A stretch of 64,000 bases of DNA from positions 6,530,001 to 6,594,000 of the forward strand of contig NC_133400.1 in assembly GCF_047511655.1 (NCBI RefSeq). Reading direction: 5' to 3'. The translations under genes were made by a program, and so were the position numbers. The DNA is from Castor canadensis (lineage: Eukaryota > Chordata > Mammalia > Rodentia > Castoridae). The notes under the pieces were generated by a model that saw only the letters and a list, made by a program, of their open reading frames with translations, was not told the DNA's origin and did not search any database. Positions within the stretch are counted from its first letter, which is position 1, and each line of letters starts with the position of its first letter. This document shows, one piece after another, positions 25,990-36,419 of this stretch.

Positions 25990-26215
25990 GAGGCTGAAGA
26001 TGTAGCTCAGTGGCAGAGCACTTGCCTATCAGGTCAAAACGCTGGGCTCCGCTTTCAGAACAGCAGTGTCAAGAAGATTCTGTCTTGCCAAGGACGTCAG
26101 ACCTCACTGCCTTCCCGTCGATTTTGCAACCCCTTCCCACATCCAAGCTTCTCAATAAAATGATTTAATCTCAAAAAACAAACAAAAAAACACTGGGTTC
26201 CATCCCCAGCATCAC
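25990..26215 (+). repeat. ID-type SINE interrupted by an mRNA retrocopy
   Basis: The first part, 25990-26050 ('gaagatgtagctcagtggca...gctgggctcc'), resumes at 26190 with 'acactgggttccatccccagc'. The B-box region is repeated on both sides of the inserted segment, as expected of a target-site duplication. Confidence 0.75.
26051..26189 (+). pseudogene. 5'-truncated processed retrocopy of an unidentified mRNA 3' end
   Basis: The segment of about 139 bp ends with AATAAA at 26154-26159, then 'atgatttaatctc', then an A-rich tail (26173-26190) starting about 14 nt after the signal. That is the layout of a polyadenylated mRNA copied by L1 machinery. Flanks 'acgctgggctcc' (26039-26050) and 'acactgggttcc' (26190-26201) match at 10 of 12 bases and look like the target-site duplication. 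The upstream 120 bp resembles no repeat I know; the source gene was not recognised. Confidence 0.7.
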
Positions 26216-26277
26216 CCTTAAATATAAAAAATTATTAGAGGACTGAATGGTGTTCTGGAACTAACATTTTCTGAGAT

Positions 26278-26299
26278 CAATCAATTGATCAATTGATTG
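26278..26299. repeat. 22-bp perfect palindrome
   Basis: 'caatcaattgatcaattgat' plus 'tg' is identical to its own reverse complement across all 22 bases, made from ATTGAT/ATCAAT steps. Confidence 0.9.
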
Positions 26300-26329
26300 G
26301 TTTACTTGTGCAAATCCAAACCTTAATAC

Positions 26330-26770
26330 TGGTAATCTCTACTGGGATCACAGTTCATTCTTTTTATATGTTATTGACGCATCATTTTGCGTATAATAAA
26401 GTATACCCATTTTATTGGCAGCACTGGGATTGGAACTCAGGGCTTGAGCTGCACCTCCAGCAAGTGCACCTATTTTAAAAGAGCAGGTTGGTAAGGTTTG
26501 GTGACTGTATACAGCCATGTAACCACCACCTCAATTGAGATGGAGCTAAAGAGCATCTCACACCTCTGACAAATCTCTCTGTCCTCTTTGTGATTGATTC
26601 CAGCCATCCATCTTGGCCCACGCAATCCCCGATCTGCCCTTCATCACTACAGATAGTTAGCCCTTCCTTGAATGTCATAGGAAGAGGAGCAAAAGGTATG
26701 AACTCCTTTTGTCTTGACTTAATGGTTTTAGGGATCGATACATCTTGGTTCTTGATCATGGGCTGGTCCT
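26330..26770 (-). repeat. L1M-type 3' UTR remnant with a SINE fragment inside
   Basis: 'gtgactgtatacagccatgtaaccaccacctcaattgagat...' and '...cactacagatagttagcc' fit the reversed 3' UTR of old L1 families. A SINE right-half fragment (about 26412-26466, 'cagcactgggattggaactc') interrupts it, with a similar 'accnatttta' on each side. Confidence 0.6.
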
Positions 26771-27234
26771 TTTGGTTGCTGGCTCATGTATCCATTACGT
26801 GGGTATACCACTTAGGGGTAAGTTTTCTTTTCCATTTTCTTTCATTAAAAAATAATAAATGTCATTCATTTTTTAAAAACCCACAGGCACTTTGTGAACA
26901 CAGAGTCCAAACGCCAGGCTGCTGTTGACTCGTGCAGCAGATGCCTGGCATAGCTCCACAGAGTAGAGAGCCATGGGTCATATTTTTAAAATAAAAACCT
27001 CTGTTTCACAGATTAATTGCATCTCTCTCCCACATCAGCCTTTGCGGTGAAGCTGCTCAAATTGACCAATTTACATGTGACCTCCTTTCTTTCCACCTCC
27101 GTCTGTCCGCTGTGAGTCAGTTGCTAAGAAGCAACCAAAGGAAGGGGTGGGGGTGGGGGTGCGTGTGGTGCGCGGCACAGCTCTTCTGAACTCATGCCCA
27201 CCCTCTCTGCACCACTTCAGACAGTCTTTAGATG
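26771..27234. other. Unique intergenic sequence
   Basis: AT-rich; nothing recognised apart from a G/T-rich run at 27142-27170. Confidence 0.4.
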
Positions 27235-27335
27235 GGCAGGAGTGATAGTTTACCCCATTTTGCGGGTTAGGAAATTGAGGCAAGGTCAAAGGTTTGTCCA
27301 AGATCCCACAGCAAGAGAGCGGGGATCACCAAGTG
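27235..27335 (-). repeat. MIR fragment
   Basis: 'ccattttgcgggttaggaaattgaggcaaggtcaaaggtt...' is a reversed MIR core. Confidence 0.55.
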
Positions 27336-28189
27336 GACTCTAGGGAGGATGGCAAAGGCGTTGACAGCCCAAACATTGGATTTGAATCCCAGCTGTCTCT
27401 CCAGGCTTCTTAGCTGGGTTGCACTGAGTAGATCTTTAATCTCTGAACCCCAGGCTCTAATCTGAAATACAGATTAGGTTGTGATGCTCGAAACCTTGTT
27501 AATGAGCCAAGGTACTTGAGTGTTCAGGACAAGGCTTAGGAAGAAGTCTGGGCTTAATAATTGGGACAGAAAAAAATGGTTTCTCAATCTCTGGCTTCCT
27601 TTCTTCAACTTCAGTGTGACACTGGGCCTGGCTCCGCACACCTGGGCTGAGCTCCAAGGAGCAGAGCCTCCCAGACACCTCCAGCCTCACCAGCACCAAT
27701 CAGAGTAGCTTAAACCAAGAGTGGACACGGGCTAGAAGGAGTTGAAGGTGTCTCACAGAACCCCAGTGGCAAAAAGGGAGGCAGGACCCCCCGCAAAAAT
27801 TCAGGGCCCTTCTCTCTGTTTCTGTCAGACTTTCTCTGTTATGATGCTTTGGAATGATAAAAGGTGGCCATTTGAGAGACCAGTCCAAATTGAACCAGGA
27901 TCTCTCTTTGGCCCAGTTCCAGGGAAGGACTTTGTTGACCCAACTCGGGCCAAATGCCATCCCAGCCCCAGTATCTGAGCCACGTGTGCACATATGGTTG
28001 CTTGTGGCCATCCCCTAGAGGTGAGAAGTATGGTCAGGTACAACACTGTGAGCTGGGCAGGCCCTCGAGAAGTGTCTTATTACAGACAGTAACCATTTCT
28101 TCTGTACTGCTCCCTTGTCTTGTGCTTTTCTTTATTTTATCAATAGTAGTAAGCTAAGACTGGCAGAAGGCTTACCCTGTACCAGCCAC
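27336..28189. other. Unique intergenic sequence
   Basis: Open frames up to 103 codons on the minus strand without domains. No gene or repeat recognised. Confidence 0.4.
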
Positions 28190-28230
28190 TCTGTGTGTGC
28201 CCGTGTGCGTGTGCGTGTGTACGTGTGCAT
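28190..28230. repeat. (TG)n imperfect microsatellite
   Basis: TG/CG alternating purine-pyrimidine run directly before a reversed ID element. Confidence 0.8.
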
Positions 28231-28530
28231 GCCGCTAGGGATTGAACCCAGGGCCTTGCACATGCTAGGCAAGCACTAGCCCACTTGAGCTATGCCCACA
28301 GCCCTTTTGTTTTTATTTTTTATTTACTGATTTATTTATCAATAGCATTAGGATTTGAATTCACTGTACCACTGGAGCCGCACCCCAGCCTTATTTATTT
28401 ATTATTTATTTATTTATTTAGAGATGGGTCTCATTAACTTTGCCCGGGCTGGATGATTGAATCCGAGATCATCCTGCCCCTCCCTCCCAAGTAGCTGGGA
28501 TTACAGGCACGAATCTCCACACCCAGCTTA
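28231..28530 (-). repeat. ID element followed by a dimeric SINE
   Basis: 28231-28305 is a reversed ID ('attgaacccagggccttgca...'). 28340-28530 is a reversed dimeric SINE with a (TTTA)n expansion (28391-28421) between its halves. Confidence 0.7.
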
Positions 28531-28534
28531 CCAG

Positions 28535-28705
28535 CCACTTTGGTAAACAGTTTGCATATATTGACTCATTTAAATTAATCCCCACAACAGCTAAATGTTA
28601 TGTGTTTGTCCGGATGAAAAAACTGAGGCAAAGAGAGGGTCAGTATCTTGAACTGGACCAATCTAATTTCAGACCCATGCTCTCAGCCACCGTACTAGGC
28701 TGCTT
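28535..28705 (-). repeat. MIR fragment
   Basis: 'ttgactcatttaaattaatccccacaacag...' then '...aaaaactgaggcaaagagagg': reversed MIR. Confidence 0.6.
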
Positions 28706-29404
28706 ATTTCAGCCTCAATCATTTGCTAAGCCATCGGTCAGCCCGTGTCTCTCAAAATGAGAAAGAAAATGAGGACAGGGAAGACATTTTTCAAAAGCAT
28801 TTAACAGCCTCTAATGGGAAATACTGGCACTTTGCAGGCTGTCCTCGCTGTACTCATTTGGACAACAAGTTGGGGCACAGGTGTGGCAGTCTTAAGTGAC
28901 CTGGTGACACTCCCTTTAGCCTGGTACCACCTGGGGCCAAGCCTGTGGCTTCTTTACCTCTTACCTGGTGCAAGATTTCTTGTGGCTGGGGAAGTACATA
29001 CCCACTCAGTGGTTCTCACAGTACTTCCAATGACAGGAAAAAGGACCTGGTGAAGTACCACCCATGTGCCCTGTAAGGCAACGGGAGCTGGTGGGACCAC
29101 AAGAAAATCCAGTGTATCCTGAGCACCAGGCCTCTGGAGTGCAGGAACCAGGGCAGCACCTTTCCTGCTATCTACAAGTCTATTCCTGCACCTTGCATTC
29201 CTGGCACACTGTCTCTGCTTATGTGCCTGACATCAGGCCCCAAATGGCCACCTCAGCCCAGTTTCCCCAGGCAAAGTGGTTCCCACCTCCACGTCTCCAG
29301 GTAAGAAATCTCACGGACCTGCTCATCACCAGGCAGCCAGGCTCCTGAGTCACAGGGTCAACAAAGGAAAGGGAACTGCCCAAGTTCTCCTGGGGAGAAG
29401 GAGT
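28706..29404. other. Unique intergenic sequence
   Basis: No gene or repeat recognised. Two short + strand open frames are unremarkable. Confidence 0.4.
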
Positions 29405-29650
29405 TGCTTGGGGCTCTGTAACAAATTACCACAAGCTTGGAGATGCTAAACAACAGAAATTTGTTCCCTAGTAGCTCTAGAAGCCAGATGCCTGAAATCA
29501 AGGTGTGGACATGGTTGGTTCCTTCTGAGGGCGGTGAGGAAGAACCTGTGCCAGACCTCTGTATTTGCTGCCACTCTTTGGCTTACAGACAGATACATCA
29601 TCCTGATCTCTGCCTTCACTGTCAAGGTGTTCTCCCTGTGTGTGTGTCCC
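29405..29650 (-). repeat. MaLR/MLT1-type LTR remnant, part 1
   Basis: 'gtaacaaattaccacaagcttg...' begins the reversed form of the LTR-like repeat seen on the + strand at 35830, 37136 and 38537. The element resumes at about 30165 after three SINE insertions. Family name is from memory. Confidence 0.5.
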
Positions 29651-29689
29651 AGCTTCCTCTTTTTACTTTATTTTACTTTATTTACTTTA

Positions 29690-29910
29690 CTTTTTTTTTG
29701 GCAGTTTGGGGTTTGATCTCAGGGCCTCGAACTTGCTAGGGAGGTATTCTACCTGGAGTCATGGCTCCAGCCCTTTTAGCTTTAGTCATTTTTCAAATAA
29801 GATCTCATGCTTCTTGCCCAAGTCAGCCTTGGACTGGGATCCTCCTATTTACACCTCCTGCATAGCTGGGATTACAGGAGTGTATCACCACAGCAGACTC
29901 CCAACTTCCC
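29690..29910 (-). repeat. Dimeric SINE inserted in the LTR remnant
   Basis: T-rich start, 'ggggtttgatctcagggcct' and '...gctgggattacaggagtgta'. Confidence 0.8.
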
Positions 29911-29929
29911 CTTTTAATAGAGACACAGT

Positions 29930-30160
29930 GGGGCCAGGTACTGTGGCTCATGTCTGTAATCCTAGCTACTTGGGAGGCAGAGATCAGATTGAGGCTCAAG
30001 GCCAGCCTGAGCAACAAAAGTGAGACCCTATCTCAAAAATACCCAATCCAAAAAAAGGGCTGGCGGAGTTTCTCACGTGGTAGAGCTCCTGGCTAGCAAG
30101 TGTAGGGCCCTGAGTTCAAACCCCAGTGCCACAAAAAACAAACAAAAAAATAGGACACAG
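29930..30160 (+). repeat. Dimeric SINE
   Basis: 'ccaggtactgtggctcatgt...' left half, 'gggctggcggagtttctcac...' right half, A-rich tail. Opposite orientation to its neighbour. Confidence 0.85.
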
Positions 30161-30164
30161 TTGT

Positions 30165-30395
30165 ATTGGAGTACAATCTAACCCCACCCCAGAATGACCT
30201 CACCTTTTTTTTTTTTTTTGGTGGCACTGGGGTTTGAACTCAGGGCCTCACACTAGCTAGGCAGATGCTGTTAGCACTTGAGCCACTCCGCCTCCAGTAC
30301 CTCATCTGTTTTTACCTTACCATGCCCACGCCCAAATAAAGTCACATTCTCAGTTGCTGGGGGTTAGGACATCAAAGTCCTTTTTTATTTTTGGT
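30165..30395 (-). repeat. MaLR/MLT1-type LTR remnant, part 2, with a SINE right half inside
   Basis: 'accccagaatgacctcacct' (to 30206) resumes after the reversed SINE right half (30207-30300) as 'acctcatctgtttttacctt', then '...ggggttaggacatcaaagtcc'. This continues the element of 29405. Confidence 0.5.
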
Positions 30396-31164
30396 TGGGA
30401 GGAGGCAATTCATGCCATCACAGAGCCCAAAGCCTGCCCAGAAATCGCACTCATCCTGCCCCTAGCTTTTCTCACCAGAAGGCCCCTTCTTCCGGGGCTT
30501 CCTTTCAGCCCCATCGCCTCCCTGTTTTATCTGGGACAGGTGTGGACACAAGTCTGCCCTACTGTCCTCAAGCTCACATGAGAACACTCATAGGTGGTGG
30601 CTGTGATGTGCCAGGCTCCGTGAGGATGCCCTGGGTCACACATGATTCAGTGCCAGATCGGCCCTCAGAAGATGTTATTCAGAGGGGTTCCATTGTCTGT
30701 ATTTCTCTACAGTTTTGTTGGGCAATTTTAAAGGTGTTAAACCTGAACAGCTCACAATGGAGTAATGAATTTCATTCAGTGTGGATGACAGTGACCCATG
30801 GATTTAAGCTGGCCAGCCTCCCCTCTGCCTGAGTGGTTTCACGATAGCAGTGGTTGACAGGTGTCTGGGGCCTGGGCCAGGGATTCAGGCAACTGACTTC
30901 TTTCCATATCGTTTTTCTCTTTTGTTTGGCTAAAAAATCTTAAGTAGATCTTACCTGCAGGTTAATTAACCAAGTCTACCATGAGGGTTCGTTGCATTTT
31001 CAAACGTCCTGGGTCTTGGTAAGGGTGGGGAAGCCAAACCTCTCAGCTTCTCCAGCCATCCCAGACACCACCGCTCAGCAAATCCCAGCAGCCATCACCC
31101 TTCGTTCATCTCAGAGAGCAGTGAGATGGGACATTTGCTTTGAGGGAGGGGTCCCATAAAAGTT
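30396..31164. other. Unique intergenic sequence
   Basis: Contains a 145-codon + strand open frame (30395-30832) without a recognisable domain. Otherwise nothing identified. Confidence 0.4.
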
Positions 31165-31310
31165 TTCTGGCCTTCCCTTTCTATTTTGCAGTTGGGGGAA
31201 ACTGAGGCTCACAGGTAGAAAGAAGGAACCTTACCCAAGACTGCACAGGTGATAGATAGGTGGCAAAGCCAGGCTCAGACCTTGTAAGCCCTGGTTTAGA
31301 GCTCCCCCCA
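31165..31310 (-). repeat. MIR fragment
   Basis: 'ctattttgcagttgggggaaactgaggctcacag...' is a reversed MIR core. Confidence 0.6.
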
Positions 31311-31895
31311 CCAACCTCCTGCCTTTCTTCTCCAGTCTCACCTGAAGTGTGAGACTGTGTCTTTCTCACCTGTCTGTTTGTTGTCCAAGTTTGTGGGACA
31401 AACCCCCTGGGAGGCTCTTCTTCCTCTTGTTCCATCTGCACCAGACCCTCGAGGCCCAGCTGCGGGCTCCAGCTCTCTCTAAGGATGTGTGCCGTGGTTT
31501 CCATGCCCTCTTGGGAACTGGGCTGCTTCCTGCACTTTCCCCTGCGTTTCCTGTGGGCCTCCCTGCTGGTCTCATCATTTGAGTCCCAGAAAAAGGCTCT
31601 GGCTCCACCCTAGCTGCTCCTGTGGGGCCCTGGGGCTCTGCTCCCTACCACCAACCCCTTAGCTCTGCCACCTTCAACTTTGGGATTCTGGTTGCCCTTC
31701 CTGAGGGCTGACTGGATGGAGCCAGCCCAGCAAACAGCCAAGTAAGGGCCTCTTATGGCCAACGTGTCTGTGAAATACCCACTTGGAAAACAGGATGCTA
31801 TAGATAAATAAGCAAATATTAATGAGCATTAATTGGACACCTACCATAATTTAAGCACCATTCACGTTAGCTCATTTGATCCATAAAGCAGAAAT
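31311..31895. other. Unique intergenic sequence
   Basis: No gene recognised. An MIR/L2-like 'aatgagcattaattggacacctacc' lies near 31830. Confidence 0.4.
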
Positions 31896-32230
31896 TTGGT
31901 CTGGTGGAGTGGCTCAAGTGGTAGAGCACCTGCCTAGTACAAATGACCTGGTTTCTTCAACAAGTAAGTTGCATGGAAAAAACATAAGTGATAGCATTTT
32001 ATTTTATTTATTTTTGGTGGTAGTGGGGTTTTGAACTCAGGGCTCCATCCTTGCTAGGTAGGCACTCTACCACTTGAGCCATTCTGCCAGCTCTTTTTTT
32101 GTGTTGGATATTTTTGAGATAGGGTCTTGTGAACTATTTGCCCTGGTTGGCTTTGAACCTCCATCCATCCTCCTGATCTCTGCCTCCTGAGTAGCTGGGA
32201 TTACAGGTGTGAGCCACCAGCACCTGGCTA
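31896..32230. repeat. SINE right-half (+) and full dimeric SINE (-)
   Basis: 31896-31950 is the tRNA-like half on the + strand ('ctggtggagtggctcaagtg'). 31998-32229 is a full dimeric SINE on the minus strand with a TTTA-rich tail. Confidence 0.8.
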
Positions 32231-32275
32231 CAGAATGATAGTACTTTATTTTATTTTATTTGCCTTGGATTGTTA

Positions 32276-32362
32276 CTTTATTTTTTTTAATTTATTGTTT
32301 TATTAATCATATGTGCATACAATGCTTGGATCATTTCTCCCCCCTGCCCCCACCCCCGGAAT
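32276..32362 (-). repeat. Probable young L1 3' terminus
   Basis: 'attaatcatatgtgcataca...' followed by a C-rich 'cccccctgcccccacccccg', preceded by T-rich DNA. The arrangement (T-rich, AT segment, C-run) fits the reversed G-rich 3' UTR of a rodent L1. Confidence 0.45.
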
Positions 32363-32614
32363 GATAGTATTTTAGATGGAAAGAGCCAGTAAACATGTCA
32401 TCAGCTGTAGAGACAGGTGAATGGACAGAGGAAACAAAGCAGAACAGTAACTTGTTAATCGTTGGGGCAAGGGCAGTGGCATAATACAGATGCTCCTTTA
32501 AATTCTTTGCTGTTTGAAAATTGTCATCGTAAAATGCTGGTGTGGGGAAGAAAACACATCAGCCAAACACAGTGTGTGGACTTTGTAGATCTTTGTTTGC
32601 TTTGTTGTTGGTTT

Positions 32615-32738
32615 TGGTCTTTGTTTTTTGAGATAGAATCTTGCCATGTACCCTGGCTGACCTGGAACTTGCAATCCTCCTGCCTCATCCTTCTGAGTGC
32701 TGGGATTACAGGCCTGCACCACCACATCTGGCTCTGTT
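32615..32738 (-). repeat. B1 SINE
   Basis: 'ttgagatagaatcttgccat...gtgctgggattacaggcctg'. Confidence 0.85.
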
Positions 32739-32780
32739 CCTTCTTCTTTTGAGGACATTTGAAAATTCCCAAATAGAGTT

Positions 32781-32905
32781 GGTCATGGGTAGTGCACGCC
32801 TGTAATCCCAGTGCTCGGGGGCTGAGGCAGGAAGATCCTGAGTTTGAGGCCAATATGGGCTACACAGTAAGAAAGACCCTGTCTCAAAAAAATAAAACAA
32901 AACCC
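32781..32905 (+). repeat. B1 SINE
   Basis: 'gtagtgcacgcctgtaatcc...' to 'gaccctgtctcaaaaaaata'. It forms an inverted pair with the B1 at 32615, about 45 bp apart, so a transcript through here could fold into a hairpin. Confidence 0.85.
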
Positions 32906-32934
32906 AATCTCCCCCCAAAAAAAGAAAATTAAGA

Positions 32935-33119
32935 TTTCTTTTTTCTTTTTGAACTGCGATTTGAACTCAGGGCTTATACCTTGAGCCACTCCACCAGCCC
33001 TTTTTTGTGATTGTTTTTTTTTTCAAGATAGGGTTTTGTGAACTATTTGCCCTGGCTGACTTCAAACCACAATCCTCCTGATCTCCGCCTCCTGAGTAGC
33101 TAGGATTACAGGTGTCCAG
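32935..33119 (-). repeat. Dimeric SINE
   Basis: 'gcgatttgaactcagggctt...' and '...ctaggattacaggtgtccag'; truncated at the left-half 5' end. Confidence 0.8.
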
Positions 33120-33174
33120 CAAGAAAAAGAAAATTTCTATAATAAAAATGAGGGAGGGGAACCCCTCCCTCATT

Positions 33175-33300
33175 AGTGCCTATCAAAAGATAGGTACTAT
33201 TATTCTGCAGTTAAGAAAACTGAATTAAGGTTTACAGGCGTCAAATAATTTGTTCAAGATTCTCTAGCCAGCAAATGTCTGAGTGTGGATTTAAAAAATC
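33175..33300 (-). repeat. MIR fragment
   Basis: 'gataggtactattattctgc' then '...taagaaaactgaattaagg...': reversed MIR. Confidence 0.6.
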
Positions 33301-33388
33301 CCTGCCTGCAATCCCATCGCCTCCTCTCAACATCCTGGTGAATATCCTTTTAGAGCTTGTATGCATATGAAAGGTCTTGGTATATGCT

Positions 33389-33475
33389 TTGTTTTTGTGG
33401 TCCAGGGGATGGGACCCAGGGCCTCGTACATGGCAGGCAAGCACTGTACCACTGAGCCCCAGCCCCAGCCCCAGA
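33389..33475 (-). repeat. ID-type SINE
   Basis: 'gatgggacccagggcctcgt...ccactgagccccagcccc': reversed ID. Confidence 0.75.
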
Positions 33476-33654
33476 AGGACTTTGAATGGCTTAAAATTCT
33501 ACCTCCTGCCTGTTTGTGTGCCCCTGCAATGCAAACTCTATTGGTATGTCCTGAAACATGCATTTCTGCTGTAGTGCTGGGGACAGGAAACAATCCACCA
33601 CGAATGCCCACTCCAAGCCAAGCACACACGTGTGTGACTTAGAGGACACTGATG

Positions 33655-33905
33655 GTGTCATGGTATTGCTGTTCCCATTTTTACAGAGTAGGAAACGAAC
33701 CCAGAAAGAAATGGCTTGCTCATGGTCACGGTGCTAGTAATTGAGGGTTTTTTTGGTTTTGTTTTGGTGGGACTGGGGTTTGAACTGAGGGCCTCTGCTT
33801 GCTAAGCAGGCACTCTACCAATTAATTAAGCCACCCTGCCAGCCCAATGGAGCTAGTAATTGATATCCAAGCATTTGACACTGTGACTGTTAACACAGCC
33901 TGCCC
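33655..33905 (-). repeat. MIR split by a SINE with a perfect target-site duplication
   Basis: A reversed MIR (33655-33744 and from 33852) is interrupted by a reversed SINE right half at 33745-33851. The 12-bp sequence 'gctagtaattga' is present at 33733-33744 and 33852-33863 without mismatch. This dates the SINE as younger than the MIR and relatively recent. Confidence 0.85.
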
Positions 33906-34374
33906 CTTGACCAACCTCTAGAAGAGTAGCCATCTTGTTTACTTCCTTATTCTGGTACCAGAACAAGATAAATAAAGTTGTATGAAGGAAGAAAGGAATG
34001 AAAAAGTAGGTACAGCTGGGATCAGAAAGTCCCTCCTTTGTCAGCTACTACTTGGGGCGTAATTTTTTTCTAATGGTATTAAAATACAGCATAAAATGGA
34101 CCGGCTTATTGACATTTAAGTGGATGGGTGGTTCTGTGGTGTTCAGAAGTGCACGGTGTCCTGCAGCTGCCACCATCATCCATCTCCAGAATGCTTTTGA
34201 TCTGGCAAAACTGAGACTGTATGTCTACTGACTACGAACTCCCCTTCCCTTGGTAGCCACCATTCAAATCTCAGTCCCTGTGAATTTGACTATCCCATTC
34301 ATGAAATCAAACAATAGAGGCCTTTTGTGACTGGTTTACTTCACTTAGCATAATGCCTTCAAGATTCATCCATG

Positions 34375-34604
34375 GGACTGGGGATGAAGCCCTGTGGTAA
34401 AGGGCTTGCCAAGCATGCCTAAGGACCTGGGTTCAATCCCCCGCACTGCAACAGCAACAACAAAAATGTTCAGTTTCCCAGGCATGGTGTTGAATGCCTG
34501 TAATCCCAGCACTTGGGGGAGGGCAGTGGAAGCAGGAGAATTATGAGTTTGAGGCCAGCCCTGGTCTACACAGTGAGAGCCTGCCTCAAGAAAAACAAAC
34601 AGAA
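34375..34604 (+). repeat. ID+B1 composite SINE inside the L1
   Basis: An ID monomer (34375-34473) and a B1 (34478-34600), both + strand, share one duplication: 'aagattcatccatg' at 34361-34374 and 'aagattcattcatg' at 34605-34618 (13 of 14 identical). Confidence 0.8.
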
Positions 34605-34721
34605 AAGATTCATTCATGTTGAAGCCAGGTGTGGCAATGAATGATACCTGATTGCACAGATGGACCACTTTGTTTAGCTTTTCATCTGCCAATGGACATT
34701 TGGATTATTCCACCTCTTCTG

Positions 34722-34946
34722 TTTGTTTGTTTGGTAGCACTGGAGTTTGAACTCAGGGCTTCATGCTTGCTAGGCAGGTGCTCTACCACTGGAGCCCCTC
34801 CGCCAGCCCTTTTTTGTGTTGGATATTGTTGAGATAGGGTCTTGCAAATTATTTGCAGGAGCTGGCTTCAAATTGCAATCCTTCTTCCAGTCTCTGCTTC
34901 CTGAGTAGCTGGGATTACAGGTGTGAACTACTGGCACCTGGCTTGT
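34722..34946 (-). repeat. Dimeric SINE inside the L1
   Basis: 'gcactggagtttgaactcag...' to '...gctgggattacaggtgtgaa'; full length. Confidence 0.85.
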
Positions 34947-35085
34947 TCCACCTTCTGGCTATTACAAATAATTTCTGCTAAGAATATGATGTCCAAATAC
35001 CTCTAAGGAGCCCTGCTTTCAGTTCTTGTTGGCGTATACCCAAACTGGGATTGTTGAGTCATGCATTTTTCTTTTCCTAGGCACC

Positions 35086-35829
35086 CTCTGGAATCAGTTT
35101 TTATTCTGTACTTTTTCACCTAATCATAAACCATGGTTTGGTCATTGGCCATACATGAGTCCCAGCAGGTAGAGTGGTTCCTGTCATCTTTGCTCTCCTG
35201 CTGCAACTCCTGGAACCTCCTTCCTCTCTGTGCCTGGTCAGGACTCCTGTTTCAGGGACTCCACTCATCTTTCTTGACACCAGGGACTCATTCTTGACAA
35301 TATCATGACTCAGCTAACACCTGAGACCTGAGACTTGCCTTCCTTCAACTGGTCCTAATTTACATTACCTGATCGCTGGGTCACCATGGGTGACAATTCC
35401 CCTCTCCCCGGGCGGTGGGGCGGGGGGAGAACAGCAGCCTCCTCTCCTCCTCTCTTGCCTTCTGCTCTCTCCAGTCTCTCAGTAACCTTGCATGAATGTT
35501 ATTGAAGTAATTAAGTAGTTACCTCCTCTCCTGGGGGGGGGGGTCCTCCAATGTTTCAATACACGTAACAAAGCAACAACAGAGAGGAAGGGTTTTTTCC
35601 CCTATGATGGTGAATCATTTTCTTAAGACAAATTTCCAGGAATAGAACTCATTGCTGGGTTTGGATGCAGGGAAGGATTGAAGAAAATGGCCAGTGGGAT
35701 GGCAGGCTACAGGAAGTGCACACGTCCTGGATGGTTGAAGGGGTGCTTTTTCCCCACCCACAGGAACTCTGCTCCTCCCCACTTCACAGGTGATCCACAG
35801 AGTTAAAGAATATGTGTCCCCTCCCACCA
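35086..35829. other. Unique intergenic sequence
   Basis: Nothing recognised except a G-run at 35535-35544 and a G-rich segment at 35406-35428. Confidence 0.4.
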
Positions 35830-36233
35830 AGGTCTGTCCACCCAGAATCTGTGAATGTGGCTTTATTTGGCAAATGTAATTGAGTTAAGGACCTCAAGAT
35901 GCGCTCATCCTGGATTAGAAGGGCCCTGAATCCAATGACAAGTCCTTGTAAGAACAGAGGAAGGGAAACAGCGTCTCAGTGAGGCAGATGGAGCAGAAAT
36001 TGGAGCGACCCGTCCATGAGTCAAGGAACATCAGTGATCGTGGGTCTCCTCAGGAGCCGGGACAGAGAGACACTGCCGGATGGATTCTCCCTCAAAGCTT
36101 CCACAAGGCACCAACCCCCCTGGCAACTTGCTTTCAGACTGTAAGCCTCCTGGACTGTGAGGAAACAAAGTCATTTTTGTTATTTTAAGGCTCCAAGTTT
36201 GTGATTTGTTACGGCAGCAAACTAATACAGTGA
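35830..36233 (+). repeat. MaLR/MLT1-type LTR remnant
   Basis: 'gaatgtggctttatttggca...', '...agttaaggacctcaagatg...' and the 3' end 'cggcagcaaactaatacag' follow the typical mammalian LTR text. First of three + strand copies within 3.1 kb. No internal retroviral genes. Confidence 0.6.
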
Positions 36234-36419
36234 CATCTCTAAAGCCCCATCCAGAGCACAGCTGCAGGCTTGGCTGGGCTCAGCCTTGGGGCAGCAGAGG
36301 CGTCACTAGGTTAAGCACCCAATCCTTTAGTCACAGTGGAGGTGGGGAGTGGGGCCTCTGCCCACTGGGGGAAGCAAAGCATGAAATGGGGTGGGGCACC
36401 TCTGGCAATCCATTTGGGA

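Larger units (their letters stand above)
34055..35085 (-). repeat. L1M-type LINE 3' end, split by two SINE insertions
   Basis: Continuous reversed L1 text over about 1 kb once the inserts are removed: 'tcacttagcataatgccttc', 'gccaatggacatttggatta', 'gcgtatacccaaactgggat' and 'tgttgagtcatgc'. The inserts are an ID+B1 unit at 34375-34604 and a reversed dimeric SINE at 34722-34946. Confidence 0.85.
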
